From Erwinia sp. HDF1-3R (GTDB lineage: Bacteria > Pseudomonadota > Gammaproteobacteria > Enterobacterales > Enterobacteriaceae), in assembly GCF_039621855.1 (NCBI RefSeq), contig NZ_CP155071.1, forward strand, positions 310,001 to 374,000: a stretch of 64,000 nucleotides of DNA. The letters run 5' to 3'. Below are positions 40,790 through 50,000 of this stretch, piece by piece. The first letter of the stretch is position 1. Every line of letters begins with the position of its first letter. The translations under genes were made by a program, and so were the position numbers. The notes beneath the pieces were generated by a model. That model searched no databases and was not told the origin of the DNA. It saw only the letters and a list, made by a program, of their open reading frames with translations.

Positions 40790-42610
40790 TTAAAATTTGA
40801 TGCAGCAGGCGCCCTGTTCGGCCCCGGAAAGCTGGCTGCGCAGCGCGCCAAACAGCTCGCGGCCACAGCCAATATGTTCTGCACTGAGATCGGGGTGGTC
40901 AGCTTCACGCGCGGCCAGCGCCGCGTCACTCACCAGCAGCGTTAACTCGCCCGTGCGGCCATCCACCCGGATGCGATCGCCATTGCGCACTTTCGCCAGC
41001 ATACCGCCAGTACAGGCTTCCGGCGTAACGTGAATGGCGGAAGGTACCTTACCCGATGCGCCGGAAAGACGTCCATCGGTCACCAGCGCCACGCTAAATC
41101 CGCGATCCAGCAGCACGCCCAGCGGTGGCATCAGCTTATGCAGCTCCGGCATACCGTTGGCCTGCGGACCCTGAAAGCGCACCACCACCACGCAGTCCTT
41201 ATTCAGCTCGCCCGCCTCGAACGCGGGCTGGATATCGTGCTGACTGTTAAACACCACGGCGGGCGCTTCAATCAGCTGATGGTCTGCCGGGACGGCGGAG
41301 GTTTTCATCACCGCGCGGCCCAGATTCCCCGACATCACCTTTGTCCCGCCGTGCTGTTCAAACGGCGCTGCCACGCGGGCAATCACCTTATCGTCCAGCG
41401 ATGCCGTCGGACCGTCGCGCCATGCCAGCTGACCCTTTTCGAGCCATGGCTCCTGGGTATAGCGTTCAAGACCGTAACCGGCCACGGTATTGACCTCGTT
41501 ATGCAGCAGCCCATGGTCGAGCAGCTCGCGAACAACCAGCGCGACGCCACCCGCCGCGTGGAACTGGTTAATATCCGCCGGGCCGTTAGGGTAAATCCGA
41601 CACAGCAATGGCACCGCTTCTGACAGCTCGGAGAAGTCGTCCCAGTTAATCAGTATGCCTGCGGCCTGCGCCATGGCAACCAGATGCATGGTCAGATTTG
41701 TCGAGCCGCCGGTTGCCAGCAGTCCAACAATGCCATTAACGATGACTTTCTCATCCACCAGCCTGCCAACGGGCATATAGCTGCCCGCGCTGCTGGTCAG
41801 ACGGGTAACCTGGCGGGCAGCGGCATCGGTCAGTGCCTCGCGCAGTGGCGTATCAGGATGCACAAAAGAGGCACCGGGCAGATGCAGGCCCATCATCTCC
41901 ATCACCATCTGGTTGGAGTTGGCGGTGCCATAAAAGGTACAGGTCCCGATACCATGATAGGAAGCCGCTTCGGCGTCAAGCAGCGCGCGGCGGTCGACCT
42001 TACCTTCCGCATAGAGCTGGCGAATGCGGACTTTCTCCTTATTGGGCAGGCCGCTGTTCATCGGGCCAGAGGGTATGAACACCGCCGGTAAATGGCCGAA
42101 GGAGAGCGCGGCCATCACCAGGCCGGGAACAATTTTGTCGCAGATACCAAGGAACAGCGCCCCGTCGAACATATTATGAGAGAGGCCTACCGCGGCGGAC
42201 ATCGCGATGATATCGCGGCTCATCAGCGACAGCTCCATCCCGTCCTGGCCCTGGGTCACGCCGTCGCACATCGCCGGTACGCCGCCAGCGACCTGGCCAA
42301 CCGCACCCACCTCGCGCAGCGCACGCCGGATTTTCTCAGGATAATGTTCGTAGGGCTGGTGGGCAGACAGCATATCGTTGTAGGCGGTAATGATGGCGAT
42401 ATCGCTGCGAACCAAATTCTTCAGGGCCGCCTTATCATCCGGCTGGCAGGCCGCAAACCCATGGGCCAGATTGCCGCAGGTGAGCATGGATCGGTGAACG
42501 GTATGGTCGCGCGCAGCGTCTATACGGGCGAGGTAGCGGCTGCGGGTGGCGGCAGAGCGTTTGATAATACGCTGGGTAACGCGGTTTAGCGTGCTGTTAA
42601 GAAGGTTCAT
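40790..42610 (-). CDS. edd: 6-phosphogluconate dehydratase
   Basis: Edd dehydrates 6-phosphogluconate to KDPG using an iron-sulphur cluster. The 606-aa protein is near the E. coli length (603). It has the IlvD/Edd family text [11 protein letters not shown] (cluster cysteine) and [14 protein letters not shown], with [11 protein letters not shown] near the C-terminus. A GntR operator lies 43-58 bases upstream. In E. coli edd-eda sits next to zwf, so the location beside aceK is a rearrangement. Confidence 0.96.
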   Translation of the reverse strand: MNLLNSTLNRVTQRIIKRSAATRSRYLARIDAARDHTVHRSMLTCGNLAHGFAACQPDDKAALKNLVRSDIAIITAYNDMLSAHQPYEHYPEKIRRALREVGAVGQVAGGVPAMCDGVTQGQDGMELSLMSRDIIAMSAAVGLSHNMFDGALFLGICDKIVPGLVMAALSFGHLPAVFIPSGPMNSGLPNKEKVRIRQLYAEGKVDRRALLDAEAASYHGIGTCTFYGTANSNQMVMEMMGLHLPGASFVHPDTPLREALTDAAARQVTRLTSSAGSYMPVGRLVDEKVIVNGIVGLLATGGSTNLTMHLVAMAQAAGILINWDDFSELSEAVPLLCRIYPNGPADINQFHAAGGVALVVRELLDHGLLHNEVNTVAGYGLERYTQEPWLEKGQLAWRDGPTASLDDKVIARVAAPFEQHGGTKVMSGNLGRAVMKTSAVPADHQLIEAPAVVFNSQHDIQPAFEAGELNKDCVVVVRFQGPQANGMPELHKLMPPLGVLLDRGFSVALVTDGRLSGASGKVPSAIHVTPEACTGGMLAKVRNGDRIRVDGRTGELTLLVSDAALAAREADHPDLSAEHIGCGRELFGALRSQLSGAEQGACCIKF

Positions 42611-42652
42611 TGCCCGGCTCCCCTAAGGAAAAAGCATAATGCCCCGGCCCGT

Positions 42653-42668
42653 TTGTTACCGGTAACAT
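42653..42668 (-). promoter_or_regulatory. GntR (gluconate repressor) operator of edd-eda
   Basis: TTGTTACCGGTAACAT is a near-perfect palindrome matching the known GntR operator, placed just before edd. Gluconate induction of the operon is inferred. Confidence 0.88.
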
Positions 42669-42957
42669 TTGGTTATGACTATTGTTGTAGGAAAGTTCGC
42701 CGTGTGCAATCGGAAGCGATAACCAATCGACCTCTTTATGATCTTGTGCAAGTTTTCGTGCAGCAGATATCGAAGGGGGCACATGCCGACGCTATCTGGG
42801 CTAATGCGACAGCGCCCTCATAAATGCATTTAGGATCAATAACGCATTCAGTAGTGGCAATTTATCAGAAATACTTCAATATTCATGAGGTTTACTGCTG
42901 CTCCGCTCGCCACCGTGCGGGGCGATTCGCTACTATTACAGGTTAAGGAATTGACTC
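42669..42957. other. Divergent promoter region between edd and the MATE gene
   Basis: No gene accepted. A 61-codon minus frame (42597-42782) crosses the edd promoter and has no ribosome site. The stretch must hold the promoters of both divergent genes. Confidence 0.45.
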
Positions 42958-44352
42958 TTGGCTTCCGCCGTTACTGACAATGCACCGAATACTCTGCTGG
43001 AAGGATCGATACTGCGCTCCCTGCTGAAAATCGCCATACCGGTTATTTTATCTAATCTTTTACAGTCCGGGTATATCACGGTGGACGCGTTCTGGGTCGG
43101 GCGGCTGGGCGATAAGGCCGTGGCGGCGATCTCGGTCAGTCAGCCGATCTTCTTTCTGGCTTTTGCGATGGGAATTGGCCTGAGCGTGGCCGGATCGACG
43201 CTGGTGGCCCAGTGCATCGGTGCCGGTCTGCAACGTCTCGCCGATGAGATCGCCGCTCAGGTGCTGCTGCTGGCGTGGCTGTTTGCGCTTCCCGTCTCGC
43301 TGGCGGGCGAGCTGCTGGCCCCGTGGATCCTGCACCGGCTGGGCACCGAGGCGGATGTGATGGCCGCAGCGCTCAGCTTTTTGCGCATTACCCTGGGTGG
43401 CCTGGTCTTTACCTTTGGTTTTTCAATGCTGCAATCACTGATGCGCGGAGCAGGCGAAGTGCGTATCCCGCTGTTAATCACGCTCGGCACGCTGATCCTT
43501 AATGCGATTATCGCGCCGCTGTTTATTTTTGGCTGGGGCATTATCCCCGCCTTTGGCGTGACCGGCGCGGGCATCGCCACGCTGATCAACCAGTGCCTTG
43601 CGATGGGGGTAGGGCTGCTCTTTGCGCGCTATGGCCGGGTGGGGATCACCATTCACCTGCGGGCGATGAAGCCCCGGCTGGAAACCATCAGCCGCGCATT
43701 TCGCCTCGGGCTGCCGTCATCCATTGAGCTGGTGACCTATGCGCTGAGCGCCAACGTGATGATGTTTATGGTGACGCTGCTGGGCACGGTGGTGACCGCG
43801 TCCTACGGGGTGGTAAACAATATTAATGCGCTGGTTATCGTCCCGGCGATTGGCATGTCGATAGCCACCTCTGCGCTGGTTGGGCAGAACATCGGGGCCG
43901 GGCAGTTTGAGCGCGCGCGCGCCATCGGACGCCTGAGCGCGATCATTTCGTTTTGCGGACTGAGCGCCGTCGGCCTGCTGGCGTTTGTCTTTGCGCCCTC
44001 TCTTATCGCGTTCTTTACGCCCGGTCAGCAGAGCATCATCCATTATGGCTCGCAGTTCCTGCAGACGATTGCCCCCAGCTACGGGTTGATTGGCCTGCAA
44101 ATGGCGCTCTGCGGCACCTTCCGGGCGGCAGGGCGCACCATGACCACCATGACGCTGGCAATGATCTCGCAGTGGCTGGTTCAAATCCCGCTGGCGTGGG
44201 TACTGTCGCACAATACCGCGCTGGGTATTGCCGGGCTGTGGTGGGCCTTTCCGCTCACCAACCTGTTTATGGCGGTGATGACCATCCTGTGGTTTAACCG
44301 AACGGACTGGCAGAACACGCAGGTCATCAAATACGCGACCGCAGACGAGTAG
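42958..44352 (+). CDS. MATE-family multidrug/toxin efflux pump
   Basis: A 464-aa inner-membrane protein with about 12 helices and the two MatE halves (for example SGYITVDAFWVGRLGD in helix 2 and PAIGMSIATSALVGQNIGAG in the second half). The start appears to be TTG (42958), with TAAGGA about 10 bases upstream. Cation-driven export of organic compounds is known for the family. It ends 66 bases before the convergent NRPS cluster, so it is a candidate exporter of the cluster product. Confidence 0.88.
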   Translation: MASAVTDNAPNTLLEGSILRSLLKIAIPVILSNLLQSGYITVDAFWVGRLGDKAVAAISVSQPIFFLAFAMGIGLSVAGSTLVAQCIGAGLQRLADEIAAQVLLLAWLFALPVSLAGELLAPWILHRLGTEADVMAAALSFLRITLGGLVFTFGFSMLQSLMRGAGEVRIPLLITLGTLILNAIIAPLFIFGWGIIPAFGVTGAGIATLINQCLAMGVGLLFARYGRVGITIHLRAMKPRLETISRAFRLGLPSSIELVTYALSANVMMFMVTLLGTVVTASYGVVNNINALVIVPAIGMSIATSALVGQNIGAGQFERARAIGRLSAIISFCGLSAVGLLAFVFAPSLIAFFTPGQQSIIHYGSQFLQTIAPSYGLIGLQMALCGTFRAAGRTMTTMTLAMISQWLVQIPLAWVLSHNTALGIAGLWWAFPLTNLFMAVMTILWFNRTDWQNTQVIKYATADE

Positions 44353-44418
44353 CTTCGCTGACGATCGCGCGGGCTGATATTGCTGAGATTAACCCGCCGC
44401 GTCTCTGCGGCCGATGGG

Positions 44419-45021
44419 CTATTTCAGGATCAGCAGGTTTCCCATCAGATCCTGACGCAGCCGGTTGTCCTGCCCGAAGGTGCAGATGTGAATTTTCACC
44501 CGTGCCCTGTCCAGCCGCAGCGGACAGGGCGCAATCTCGGTGATTTTAGCTTTAATACGCAAAATATCGCCGGGCCGCGTCGGCCTGGGCCAGCTAATTT
44601 TTTCCACCCCGGTCCCGATAATGCCGTTCGCCAGCGGCAGACTTTTTACCAGCAGATTCATGGTAATTCCCACGGTATGCCATCCGCTGGCGGCCAGGCC
44701 ATTAAAAATAGAATCCCTCGCCAGCTCGTCGTCCATATGGAAGGGTTGGGGATCGTATTTTTTTGAAAATTCGATGATTTCATCTGCGCCGACGTAATAC
44801 TCAGCGCTGTGAAACACCTGGCCTACGGTAAGATCGCAAAAATGCAGCCGGGGCGGGGCGGGGTCAGTCGCCGCCGCCAGACCTGCTGCCGTCACCGGAT
44901 TTTTCGCTGTCGCCGCACTCCCTGCCGCCAGCGGGTTTCCCGTGGTCGGCGCACTCCCCGTCGCGCCGCAATTACCACGGCCTGAAGCCATTTTTACCGC
45001 ATTTTCCCCACGTATGTTCAC
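44419..45021 (-). CDS. MaoC-like (R)-hydratase/dehydratase with low-complexity N-terminus
   Basis: A 200-aa protein. The hot-dog hydratase domain starts at about residue 60 (LTVGQVFHSAEYYVGADEI) and has DPQPFHMDDELA and FNGLAASGWHT, the MaoC Asp/His catalytic signature. The first 55 residues are Ala/Gly/Thr/Pro repeats of about 12 aa (GSAPTTGNPLAA, GSAATAKNPVTA). I prefer the GTG at 45019-45021, 8 bases after AAGGGG; an ATG at 44991 is possible. It is the last gene of the minus-strand cluster and may dehydrate a beta-hydroxyacyl carrier- or CoA-bound intermediate. Confidence 0.83.
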   Translation of the reverse strand: MNIRGENAVKMASGRGNCGATGSAPTTGNPLAAGSAATAKNPVTAAGLAAATDPAPPRLHFCDLTVGQVFHSAEYYVGADEIIEFSKKYDPQPFHMDDELARDSIFNGLAASGWHTVGITMNLLVKSLPLANGIIGTGVEKISWPRPTRPGDILRIKAKITEIAPCPLRLDRARVKIHICTFGQDNRLRQDLMGNLLILK

Positions 45022-45097
45022 GATCAAAACCCCTTAAAAGTATCCCCTAAATAACCACGCGTAATACCGCTGCGCACTGTTTGTTGCCCGCCCCCTG

Positions 45098-45805
45098 CTA
45101 TGAAAAGGCCATCCAGCCCGCCTTTGACTGTCCCGGGCGCAGGCGAAAGTTGGCAAACACCTCCGCGCTGCTAAACGATAAATAGAGGTTAAAATCAAAC
45201 ACCTTTTCAAAGGTCAAACCCGGTGGCTGCACGTAGCTGTGCCCGGGGTAAATGCGTACCCCGCCGGGCAGGAGCGTCTTAAGTCGCTCCAGGCTCGAAT
45301 ACATGCTCTCTGCGGCGGCGCGATCGGGGCACAGGCCACACCCCTCAATAAACAGCGTATCGCCGGTAAAAAGTGCCTGACCGATCCAGTAGCAGGTGCT
45401 GCCGGGCGTATGGCCCGGCGTGATAATGGGGCGGATCGGGATGCCCCCCACTTCCCAGGCGCACTCTCCGAAAGTGCGCATAGTGGGAACGCGGAATCCC
45501 GACGACTCCGCTTCCTGATGTGAGATCCACACCGGGCAGCGATAGCGTTCGGCCAGCGGTGCGGCCAGATCGATATGATCGGGATGGGCATGGGTGATCA
45601 GGATCCCCGCAAGCTCTGCGCTGGCCGCCTCCAGCGCCCGTTCATAGGCCGCCATTTCCCACGCCGGATCAATCAGTAACGCCTTTCCCGTGCGCGGATC
45701 CAGCACCATATAGCTGTTATTAATAAAGGGGTCACGACTCACCTTGATGGTGGTGATCGTCACCTCTGCGGCCGGGTTTAGAGGGTCACTTTCAGGCTTA
45801 TTCAT
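45098..45805 (-). CDS. Metallo-beta-lactamase-fold hydrolase (PksB/BaeB-like)
   Basis: The 235-aa protein has the full metal set: HAHPDH (72-77), GHTPGS (His132), FTGDTLF (Asp149) and YPGHSY (His189), as in glyoxalase II-type thioesterases. Similar hydrolases occur in trans-AT polyketide clusters (PksB, BaeB), where an editing or release thioesterase role is suspected. It overlaps the P450 gene by 8 bases, so it is translationally coupled. With no NRPS thioesterase domain present, it is one candidate for product release. Confidence 0.85.
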   Translation of the reverse strand: MNKPESDPLNPAAEVTITTIKVSRDPFINNSYMVLDPRTGKALLIDPAWEMAAYERALEAASAELAGILITHAHPDHIDLAAPLAERYRCPVWISHQEAESSGFRVPTMRTFGECAWEVGGIPIRPIITPGHTPGSTCYWIGQALFTGDTLFIEGCGLCPDRAAAESMYSSLERLKTLLPGGVRIYPGHSYVQPPGLTFEKVFDFNLYLSFSSAEVFANFRLRPGQSKAGWMAFS

Positions 45806-47075
45806 GGATAATCACCGGCAGACTCTCAAAGCCGTGCAGAAAGTTGGAGTAGTTACGCGCAGGCTCGCTCAGGACCTCAATACGCCTGAAGCGCCTGAGG
45901 ATCTCCTGCCAGATAACCGTTAGCTGCATCTCGGCAACCCGGCTGCCGACGCAGGCGTGTACCCCCACGCCAAAGGAGAGATGTCGGCGAATCCGCTCCC
46001 GGTCAATACAAAAGGTATCGGGATCGTCAATGGCCGAGGCGTCGCGGTTGCCGGACAGATACCACATCACCACGCGGTCACCCTCGCGGATCGTTTTGCC
46101 GCGTATCTCTACATCCCGCGTTGCCACGCGGCTCATAAACGAAATCGGCGTCTGGAAACGCAGGGTTTCCGAAATCATCGGCAGCATCAGCCTGGGATTG
46201 GCCCTCAGCTTCGCCAGCTCCTGGGGATACTTGTTCAGCCAGTACAGGCTGGCAGAGAGGGTGTTTCGGGTGGTGTCGTTGCCGCCGATAATCAGCAGAA
46301 CAAGGGTGCCGCGAAACTGCTCCAGCGACATGTCGCGCGTCTCCGGGTGATGGGCGAGCATCGAGATCAGGTCATTCCCGGGCGGCGCATGACGGCGCTG
46401 CTCCCACAGCGCCTCAAAGGCGTGATAGCACTTAATGGTCTCTTCCGCTTTGTGCTCCCAGCTCTTAACCGGGCCGTGCCCCGGCTCGGCCATCAGCATA
46501 TCTGACCAGAACGTTAATTTGCGGCGATCCTCAAACGGGAAATCGAACAGCGTCGCCAGCGCCGTTGCCGTCAGCTCCTTGGAAACCCGATCCACCCAGT
46601 CAAAAGGCTCGCCGACCGGCAGCGCATCCAGGATGCCGCCCGCCCGCTCGCGCAGCAGCGGCTCCATGGTCGCCAGCATTGAAGGCCCCATGCCGGGTGC
46701 CACCGCCTTGCGATGCCGGGTATGCTCCGGCGGATCCATGGTGATAAAGCCGATGCTTTTTCGCCGCTCATGGCCCAGCGCTTTTAGCGCGGCATCAAGC
46801 TTGTGCTTCTCTTCAAGCGATTTGAGATCGATATTATGCGTGGACGTAAAGTCGCGGTGGTTGGTGCCCACCGCCCGAATGTCGTCCCACAGCGTCAGCG
46901 ACCAGTAAGGCCCGAATTCACTTTCGGCGGTGAAATGCACCGGATCTTCGCGGCGTAAACGCGCGAAAACCGGCAGTACGGTATCACTGGCGAAACGATC
47001 CCTTCGCGCCGGGTTAAGCTGCGCCAGCGGGATGGCGTTGATATCCTCCGCCGCAGCCGGTGATTGCTCAGTCAT
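45798..47075 (-). CDS. Cytochrome P450, CYP153-like
   Basis: The 425-aa soluble bacterial P450 has I-helix GGNDTT (264-269), ExxR ETLR (303-306) and the haem loop SFGVGVHACVG with Cys375. The I-helix GGNDTTRN and the C-terminal AEMQL..IWQEIL text look like CYP153 alkane/fatty-acid terminal hydroxylases, though I cannot assign the family by eye. I choose the ATG at 47075, 9 bases after AGG, over the GTG at 47081. It overlaps the NRPS3 stop by 8 bases. No ferredoxin partner is in view. A role in hydroxylating the acyl chain or an amino-acid side chain is inferred. Confidence 0.88.
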   Translation of the reverse strand: MTEQSPAAAEDINAIPLAQLNPARRDRFASDTVLPVFARLRREDPVHFTAESEFGPYWSLTLWDDIRAVGTNHRDFTSTHNIDLKSLEEKHKLDAALKALGHERRKSIGFITMDPPEHTRHRKAVAPGMGPSMLATMEPLLRERAGGILDALPVGEPFDWVDRVSKELTATALATLFDFPFEDRRKLTFWSDMLMAEPGHGPVKSWEHKAEETIKCYHAFEALWEQRRHAPPGNDLISMLAHHPETRDMSLEQFRGTLVLLIIGGNDTTRNTLSASLYWLNKYPQELAKLRANPRLMLPMISETLRFQTPISFMSRVATRDVEIRGKTIREGDRVVMWYLSGNRDASAIDDPDTFCIDRERIRRHLSFGVGVHACVGSRVAEMQLTVIWQEILRRFRRIEVLSEPARNYSNFLHGFESLPVIIHE

Positions 47076-50000
47076 GTTCACTTACCTGTTGATTGAAGGG
47101 GGATAAAACCGGAGTCTGACCCGCTGCCGTCGAAGAAAGGGGCGTCGCGCGGCCCGCGACCGCCAGCCGTGAAATGGGGCTGAATGGGGCGTCGGCGACG
47201 GCGGCAAGCGTGGCAAGAAAACCGGCCGCCATGCGCTCCGCCGTCTCACGGGTGAAGAGGTCGGTTGCGTACTCCATAATCCCCTCCATGCCGAGCGCCT
47301 CACCCGTCGGGGAGAGGTTTTCAAACAGCGTGTAGTAGATATCCCACTTGGCGTTACCGCTGTGCGCAGGCAGCACGCTGGCCTTCAGTCCGGGCACATT
47401 AAACAGGGCTGGCGGCGTATTCTGGAGGATCAGCATGGTCTGGAAGAGTGGATAATGCGACGGTGAGCGCACGGGCAGCAGCTCGCTGACCAGTTTCAGG
47501 TAGGGAATATCCTGGTAGTCATACGCGGTCAGTGCCTGGGTGCGCACCCGATCAAGCACCTCGTTGACCTGCGGGTCACCCGAGGTATCGACGCGCATCA
47601 CCCACTGGGTCAGGAAGCAGCCCACCAGATCGTTAAGCGCTTCATCGCTGCGCCCGGCTGAAATCGCGCCCAGCGGGATATCGTCGCCCGCGCCCAGCAG
47701 GCTGTACCAGATGCCCAGCGCGGCCTGCAATACCATCGACAGCGTCATATTACGCTCGCGCGCCAGCCCGGCCAGACGCTGATGCAGCACCGGCGTAACC
47801 GACAGCGGCAGCATGTTGCCGCGATAGCTCGGTTTGTCCGGGCGGGGGTGATCCAGCGGTAAATTCAGCGTGGCGGGCAGGCCGTTAAGGGTATGCTTCC
47901 ACCAGGTCAGCTGCTGCGAAAAGAGGCTGGCGGCATCATCGGGATCGCCTAGCAGCCTGCGCTGCCAGACCGCGTAGTCGGCATACTGTACGGGAAGCGG
48001 CGGGAATGCCGGTGCCTTACCGGCCAGCCGCGCCTGATAGGCGAGGGTGAGATCCCGCGTCAGCGGTGCCAGTGAAAAGGCGTCGCAGGCAATATGGTGG
48101 TGCAGCAGTACCAGAATATGGGACTGCGGCCCAAGGCGCAGCACGGAAGGGCGGAACGGCAAATCCACCGCCAGATCAAACACCGAAGTGATGGCGTCAA
48201 ATACCGCCTGTTTTGCCTGCTCTGGCGCAACGTCGGTACAGGGGATGGCGAGACTGATGTCGGTAAAGGGGACGACGAGCTGCACCGGCTGGCCCTGCAC
48301 CGCCGCAAAGCGGGTGCGCAGCGTTTCATGACGCTCCACCAGGTCACCGAGCGCGGCCCTGAGCGCAGGCAGATCCAGCTCGCCCTCCAGCGCGACAACA
48401 ATCGGCGTATTCAGCGACGCGTTATCGCCACGGGTATTTTGCCCGACCCACATCAGCTGCTGGCCATAGGAGGCCGGGAGCGGATCGGGACGCGGATCCA
48501 GCCGACGCACCGGCGGACGAACCTGAGCCTGGGCGTTGAGCTGCCCGGCAAGGCGCGCCACCGTCGGGTGCTCAAACAGCACCCGCACCGACAGCTCCAC
48601 GCCGAGCCTGGCGCGAATACGACCAATCAGGCCGGTGGCGAGAATAGAGTGGCCGCCCAGCGCAAAGAAATCATCATCAATCCCAATCTGCGGCTGCTCA
48701 AGCAGTTCGGCAAACAGCGCGCAGAGCACCTCTTCGCGCTCGTTGCGCGGCGCACGCTGTATTCTGTCGCGAATGTCAGCGGCGGGCAGCGCTTTGCGGT
48801 CGACTTTACCGTTGGCGGTCAGCGGGAACCGATCCAGGGGCAGGATACGCGCAGGCACCATATAATCAGGCACACGTTTGGCGAGCCAGGCCTGTAACCC
48901 GGCTTCCGCATCCGACCGCTCCGGCGCAACCACCCAGGCGATAAGACGCTTGCTGCCGTGATGATCCACCGCCAGCACCAGCGCTTTCTCCACGTCGGGG
49001 TGGTCAGCCAGCTGCGCCTCTATCTCACCCAGCTCAATGCGAAAGCCCCGCAGTTTGACCTGCTGGTCGTTACGCCCGATAAACAGCAGGTTGCCGTCCT
49101 CCTGATAGCGCACCAGATCGCCGGTGCGGTAGAGCCGCGCCTGGCGGTCGGCGACAAAGGGATCGGCGATGAAGCGCTCGGCGGTCAGCGCCTCCTGATG
49201 CAGATACCCCAGCGCGACGCCGTCGCCGCCAATATACAGCTCACCGACCGCGCCCAGCGGCACGGGATGGCGATGGCTGTCCAGCACGTAGACGCGGGTG
49301 TTGCCGATCGGACGCCCGATGGGAATGCTGGCGGCACCGGCTGTCGCCTGCTGAACGGGAAAGGTGGTGGCAAAGGTGGTCGTTTCGGTCGGACCATAAC
49401 CATTAATCAGCCGGGCGGGTCTCGCCCCGCGCAGCACCTGAGCGATGATGCCCGGATCCAGCGCGTCGCCGCCGACAAAGAGATTCTCCAGCTGTGGCAT
49501 CACCGGGGCCAGATCGCGCCAAATCTGATTAAACAGGCCCACGGTCAGCCACATCTGATTCACGCGGTGCTGCTTCAGCGTGCGAACCAGCGCCGGGGGC
49601 GACAGCAGCGTATCGCTGTCGATCACCACGCAGCTGCCGCCGTTGAGCAGGGGTGCCCAGACCTCCAGCGTACTCGCGTCGAAGGCCGGGTTAGCGGCCA
49701 GCGCCATGCGATCGCCTGGTCCAAAATCGGCAAAGCCGTTATTGATCACCAGCCGTGCGATGGCGCGATGTGGCACCAGCACGCCTTTCGGCAGGCCGGT
49801 AGAGCCGGAGGTATACATAATACAGGCCGGGGCCGTCGCGGAACACGCCGCAACCGGCGGCGCATCGCTGGCGCGGGCCACTTCCGGGCCGTCGGCGTAG
49901 AGAACCGGCAGGGCAATCGCCTCCACCTTTTCCTGCTGCGCGTCAGTAATCAGCAGTCGGGCGGCGCAGTCTTCCGCCATCCAGCGCAGGCGCTCGCCCG

